Source: Sialis fuliginosa (Eukaryota; Arthropoda; Insecta; Megaloptera; Sialidae). From it: 64,000 nt of DNA. This document shows, piece by piece, positions 59,567 to 64,000 of this stretch. Location: contig OY540813.1 in NCBI GenBank assembly GCA_961205875.1, positions 19,439,001 through 19,503,000 of the forward strand. Reading direction: 5' to 3'. Each line of letters begins with the position of its first letter. Within the stretch, counting starts at the first letter, position 1. Both the position numbers and the translations under genes were made by a program. Under the pieces are notes generated by a model. That model was not told the origin of the DNA. It searched no databases and was given only the letters and a program-made list of their open reading frames with translations.

Positions 59567-60180
59567 AGTGTTCATATTATTTCCTATAAATTTATATATG
59601 ACATAAATTTTACTATCTGGTATCGGTTGCATACCATTATACCAAGATTCAGTTAAATTAAATTGATTTGTATGAAATGATATGCATAGTGACATATTCA
59701 AAATTGTGAGAAAAGTAGATATGTTGGGCAAAAATTGTGAAACAACAAAAAGCATGTTGGTTATATAAAACAAAAATAATCACGATTAGTTAATTGTAAA
59801 AATAATTGTAAATCCTGAATTTACCACGGTTAAGAAATTTGACGATTTATTAACCATCATAATCACAATTAATATTTGTTATATAACAGAAATAATAAAC
59901 ATATTTTAAATTCATTTACGTACAAATTAACTTATATTAATGTTACTATGTAAATATAGACAGACTTTAGTGTTGTCAGTATCATATAATAAAAAATCAT
60001 TCTGGTCTTCAAATAAATATATAAAAAATAACTAAATAGAGATCCAAAATAACAATAATTGTTTGTCTTCTCAAATATATAATTTAAAAAACCAATTGTC
60101 TTGTAACAAAATTGTTAACTTCAGATACTCCAATAAGGATGACAGTTAAGGACATTTGTGAGTATTTAAGAATTTTTTAC

Positions 60181-60246
60181 CTGTTAACTCGTCTTCCATA
60201 TGCCGGGTTCCAAAACCCCCGGCATTGAAATCTCCATACTGTTTCT
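60181..60246 (-). other. Candidate 5' exon of ci (uncertain)
   Basis: On the minus strand, a short GC-richer segment is bounded by an acceptor-like GAATCTGACAG and a donor TTAACAG|GTAAAA. It carries an ATG (60199-60197) followed by GAAGACGAGTTAACAG, ending in phase 1. Joined to the exon starting 40440 it would be out of the Ci frame. Joined to the exon starting 27943 it would read MEDELTGLGLSPEY in the Ci frame. It may therefore be untranslated, the start of a shorter isoform, or nothing. It is offered only because no better start exon was seen. Confidence 0.2.
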
Positions 60247-60385
60247 CTGTCAGATTCAACAGTTACATAGTTGCCGTCACGTTGCAGTACATTTTAAAAT
60301 ATTTTTTCAATGCAATATCGATCATAGAATCACAAAGTAAAATAAAATACAATCACGTGAGTTAATAAAACGTATCAGAGAATAT

Positions 60386-60405
60386 AAAATGGCGGCCGCC
60401 ATTTT
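60386..60405. promoter_or_regulatory. Palindromic double YY1/PHO-type site
   Basis: A perfect 20-bp palindrome, AAAATGGCGGCCGCCATTTT, formed by two head-to-head ATGGCGGC motifs. That word matches the YY1/Pleiohomeotic core (GCCAT; extended AAnATGGCGGC). It stands out in a region otherwise very poor in G and C. YY1 motifs of this extended type occur near transcription starts, and PHO sites occur in Polycomb response elements; binding here is inference. Confidence 0.4.
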
Positions 60406-61522
60406 TATGTTAGTATTAAATTTAAATTTAAATGTATCATAAATATGTCTTATGGTACCACCATAAATACTTGTAATTCAGATGTAATCTTGAAAATAAA
60501 CGAATTTCACACTTTTATACACTTGTAAAAATTAAATTAAGATATTAAAATGTTTCTTGTTTAAATATTTTACAGGTTGTTAATTTATTTTAATTAAAAT
60601 TCAATAAAACAAACGTCATTTTGCATATTTTGTTGTATTCGCATATTTGTCTCAACGTTTAACATTATAAATTATAGATATATGAAATTTAAAGTCAGCC
60701 AATAATGAACAAAATTTACATATTTTGATGCTTGGTAAATGTTTGTTTTTAAAGGTACACATCTGGTTTAACCGATAATTATTATTATTTACATTTTTCT
60801 ACAAGGTTTACTTTCGCAACAAAAGAAACTAAATAATAACTCATACACATATTAACTGTAACCATTCTACTAATTAGCACATTCCCAAAAAACGTGTAGC
60901 AAAATATACATTCCGCGTCGAACCGAATCACGAAGACGTATATTTACACACTGGTATAACAAGGTACAAACAAGCACTTTTTACACAAAATCTGATCTGC
61001 GGTGAACCAAATTGAGACGTTACAAAGGAAGAAACGCAAGATGATGATTATATTCACGTATAACAACAGTGACTGAAGCCTGAGTCTGAGACTCATCAGT
61101 GAAAGCGCGAGCGGCGCGGGGGTCGCGGGGGAGGCTGAACCACGGGACCACCCAAGCAAGCATGAGACCAATCCAACATTCGATGTCTTATTCACGATCA
61201 TGCCAAAAGGGTTTCATTATAAACAAAGATGTACAATCGAAAAATGGTTTCGCGATATAAAAAAAATTGCAACGATTTTGTTTAGAGGCTCTTGTTTAGT
61301 GCGGTTCTTTCAGTTCATTTCTGGAGATGTAGATATCGCTGAGTAACTGTTTGTGACAACTTAAATGTGTCAAATTGCCAAACTGTTTAGGTGTTTAATG
61401 ATGTAATGAAATATTAGCGAAATAAAACTGTCTTGTGCTCAAAATTCAAAAAATCTTGTTGAATATTCTAACTGTAAGCTTAACGATATTAAGTCTATAG
61501 ATTGTATAGTAGATTAGACTAT

Positions 61523-61901
61523 ACAGTAAGTTCTTGACTTCCACGATTAATTCGTTCCTAAGGTTTTCATGTATGTCGAAAAATCGTGTAAGTAAGAACT
61601 TACTGTAGCAAAAAAATATGTAAAACAAGTGAACAGAGAAAATGATAAAATTATAAACAAAATGCGCCAACTAAACTCAGTACTAAAAGCCCTAAAAAAT
61701 ATATATTATAATTTATTATAAATTCCCTGTTGTGCCAACTAAACTTGAGAATATAGACAAGGGAGGAATGATGAAAGGATGAAGTGTTTGACAATCTCGG
61801 TATGCACACTGGCCACAGAGATAAAAAGCGTCGCGAAATAAAAAAAAACTTTTTTTCAAAACGCGTAAGTATGAATTCGCGTAAGTTGAGGACTACCTGC
61901 A
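61523..61901. mobile_element. Tc1/mariner-type MITE
   Basis: The left end TACAGTAAGTTCTTGACTTCCACG and the right end CGCGTAAGTTGAGGACTACCTGCA are degenerate inverted copies. A second internal inverted stretch (CGTGTAAGTAAGAACTTACTGTAG near 61586-61609) repeats the left end, which suggests a solo copy nested with a longer one. The CAGT…CTCGACTT style is shared by widespread MITEs. No coding capacity. Confidence 0.55.
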
Positions 61902-62017
61902 TAAGCATTTTTTATAATTTTTGAATTTGTCTGTATATATATTATTATATATATCTGTTTGTTTGTTATGGTTTGACATAAAAACTATTGGATCTAGTTT
62001 GATAAGACCCTATAATA

Positions 62018-62959
62018 CAGTGGTGGCGAACCTTTTTGAGCTTGCGTGTCATGAGTTTTTATTTTTTGTGCAATATTATGCAGCGTGCCTATAAGAAAAT
62101 TATAAAGTATCCTGTTTGCGTAGTTTAAAAAAAAATATGAAAAATAAAATATAATAAAAAATACACTCCTTTTATTAGGTATAATATATGTACATAAGTA
62201 TGTAAATTAAAAAACAATGAAAGAAAATCAAAAAATTATTCATTTTAATTGATCAAAAAATAAAATTGAATGTGATTTTTGCATTTGTATGGCAGCTGCC
62301 AAATTTTTTACATCCGGTTCATAACTGGTGGCTTTGAGCAGGATACAAGCAGCACTACTTTCATCTGTAAGTCTACTTCTTATATCCGATTTTATCAAAT
62401 TCATTGAAGAAAACAATGCTTCACATGTATATGTGGATGAAAAAATGGTTAAAATTGCCATTGCTATTTTTTTTAATGAACAAAAAATGTCTGGCATGGA
62501 TTTCCAAGTTTTTAATAATTCTGCTTCGGCACTATTTTGGGTTCCTCCAGATAATCGATCTCGCTCCATATCTTCCAAAATCTTTCTTAAATCTATATTT
62601 TATGTTTTGTTTGTAACATAAAAGCAAAAGAACTTCAGTATAATTACCGCGAATTTCAATTATTGTCATAAAGAAATCTTAAAAAGACATTAAAACTCAA
62701 TATATTTAGAGTTACAAAATAGAAAAACAGATCGTGGAAGAAAAGTGCATCATACAAAAATATGTTAAATAGAAATATTATCTCTCCATGCAGTTAATAT
62801 GGAACACAGTATTAGTATAAATTATAGTGTATGTACAATAAGTATGAATTTTTAAATTTCCCTTGAAAAAAGAAATCGTCAAATCAGAAATTTTGCGTGC
62901 CTACCAAAATCATCACGCGTGCCACTTGTGGCACGCGTGCCATAGGTTCGCCATCACTG
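62018..62959 (-). mobile_element. hAT DNA transposon, internally deleted, with C-terminal transposase remnant
   Basis: Ends are CAGTGGTGGCGAACCT and AGGTTCGCCATCACTG, flanked by identical 8-bp copies of CTATAATA (62010-62017 and 62960-62967). The minus-strand frame at 62578-62240 encodes the hAT C-terminal dimerisation region: the typical STYTCEALFSSMNLIKSDIR and RLTDESSAACILL motifs, ending at a stop codon. The N-terminal zinc finger and most of the catalytic domain are missing, so it is non-autonomous at 942 bp. The intact duplication and the open frame indicate recent arrival. The protein resembles the animal hAT lineage with ZBED/EPM2AIP1-like relatives. Confidence 0.85.
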
Positions 62960-64000
62960 CTATAATATATGTTAAAAAAGTATACAAATTAGTGCTCTAT
63001 TTAAATTGAGACAAGCAAATATCTCGAAAACTAAGGATTTTTAGAGAAAATGTTTGATACACATGTTTCAGAGTTAGGAGGTGGAAAATCATTGAATGTA
63101 TCTGTGTGTCTGGATGTAGAATTTTCTTTCGTTCACGATAAATACTGTAAAAATGCACTGATCTGAATTATTTTTGGAGAAAATGTTTGTCTCGGTGAGT
63201 ACAATACTCCAGACCTATTGATTTTGATACTAATCGGATTAGAGGTTTTCGAAATATTCGAAATTTTGTAGCTATTATTGTCTAAAAAGTTAACGTTGCA
63301 AGTATTATCTCACTAATTTTGATAAGACTTGGTACATTTGCAGTTTAATTGAACCTAAAGAACATTTATTATTTGTACGTACCTAAACAGCTACACACCC
63401 TCAAAATTTTAATTTTGTTGGCTTGAAAACAAATGCAACTAATTTCAAATTGTGAAATTAGTTATTCTACGAATGTGTATTATGTTTTTGACATTAGGAC
63501 ACTAGACAACTAATATTTATAATACAAAGGTGAGTTTATTTCTGACAAATCGCATTAAAATTTTTCATATATAAAAAATTATTTAAAAAGATATTAAAGA
63601 ACATGGAAGTCATGTATGGTTCTCCATACTGATATTTTTTTTTATTTTATCAAAATTTCATATGCATATATCTCTGTATTCGATCTGTGAATAAAAATTT
63701 AATTTTTTATTTTCAAATTTATAAATGTTTCTTTATTCTTTTGAAAGATACTCATACTACTTAAATTCTATTAAACACGTTTTCTTGAATTGATATATTT
63801 TAAAAACCAAAATATTCATAAATAAATAATGTCATAATAAAAAACAATATATATGACTCACTTTAAAATCTAATTTTAATTTGAACTACTTAATTAAAAT
63901 ATCCGAATGAAATATTAGTATGTTCCATTACTCTAATAATTATGATTTCATGACACAATAGCTAAGCATTTTGATAAATAACATTATAAAGGCACACATA

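Larger units (their letters stand above)
40441..60180. other. Probable 5' part of ci (intron) or intergenic; no confident exon
   Basis: Nearly 20 kb of AT-rich sequence without a recognisable coding exon on either strand. All longer open frames are short, biased by AT content, or lie inside repeats. It holds the satellite-like array 43935-44315, MITEs (42951-43195, 45595-45740, 48258-48809, 52358-52640, 53605-54113, 55863-56062, 56745-57070, 59266-59566), a tRNA-like B-box sequence near 50108-50125, and a GC-richer, CpG-containing island at about 57760-58070. Since ci lacks its N-terminal exon, this interval is probably transcribed from the minus strand. Confidence 0.45.
60247..64000. other. 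Upstream flank of ci with a hAT element; no gene recognised
   Basis: Contains a palindromic motif at 60386-60405, a GC-rich patch at about 61085-61160 with TCAGT-like initiator words on the minus strand, a Tc1/mariner-type MITE at about 61523-61901 and the hAT element at 62018-62959. From 62970 to the end only AT-rich sequence is seen, with no exon recognised. A ci promoter near 61 kb is plausible but unproven. Confidence 0.4.

Noticed and set aside
60944-61201. Minus-strand 85-residue ORF over the GC-rich patch, considered as the Ci N terminus
   Set aside because: No similarity to Ci N-terminal motifs and no phase-2 donor leading to the exon at 40440; more likely promoter or 5' UTR sequence.

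Overview
This is AT-rich eukaryotic nuclear DNA, almost certainly from an insect. It holds multi-exon genes with GT-AG introns, a recognisable insect-type cubitus interruptus (Ci/Gli) gene, and many relics of hAT, Tc1/mariner and jockey-like elements plus MITEs. A hemipteran such as an aphid is a plausible source, but that is inference; nothing in the window fixes the species.

Layout. (1) 1-2300: intergenic, with a fold-back repeat at about 155-665 and a CGAGAC/CTCG-rich repeat. (2) 2349-5074, + strand: a two-exon gene for an unrecognised 255-residue protein with a Ser/Thr/Asn-rich N-terminal region and one membrane helix near the C terminus. Its intron carries an intact-ended hAT-type MITE. 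(3) 5075-10253: intergenic repeats, including a second hAT-type MITE with a perfect 8-bp target duplication. (4) 10254-19268, + strand: a complete lysosomal alpha-mannosidase gene (GH38, about 1015 residues). One exon is present in two tandem equal-length versions only 36 nt apart, which looks like a mutually exclusive pair. Its introns hold two mariner relics and a LINE fragment. (5) 19799-40440 and probably on to about 61 kb, - strand: cubitus interruptus, the Hedgehog-pathway transcription factor. Eleven coding exons are recognised (1433 residues counted from the first one found). The N-terminal start exon was not identified. (6) 40441-64000: no confident exon. This is repeat-rich sequence that probably includes the 5' introns and promoter of ci, with GC-richer islands at about 57.8-58.1 and 61.1 kb, a palindromic double YY1/PHO-like motif at 60.39 kb, and a 942-bp internally deleted hAT element at 62018-62959.

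The mannosidase and ci genes converge tail to tail with about 530 bp between stop codons, so their 3' UTRs may touch or overlap. No functional link between the three genes is evident. The strongest candidate for something undescribed is the duplicated mannosidase exon. It offers two alternative versions of the segment carrying the catalytic acid/base aspartate, with spacing that should prevent both from being spliced into one mRNA. A second is the coding minisatellite (about 18 SPASN-type units) between the acidic motif and the C-terminal activation segment of Ci.
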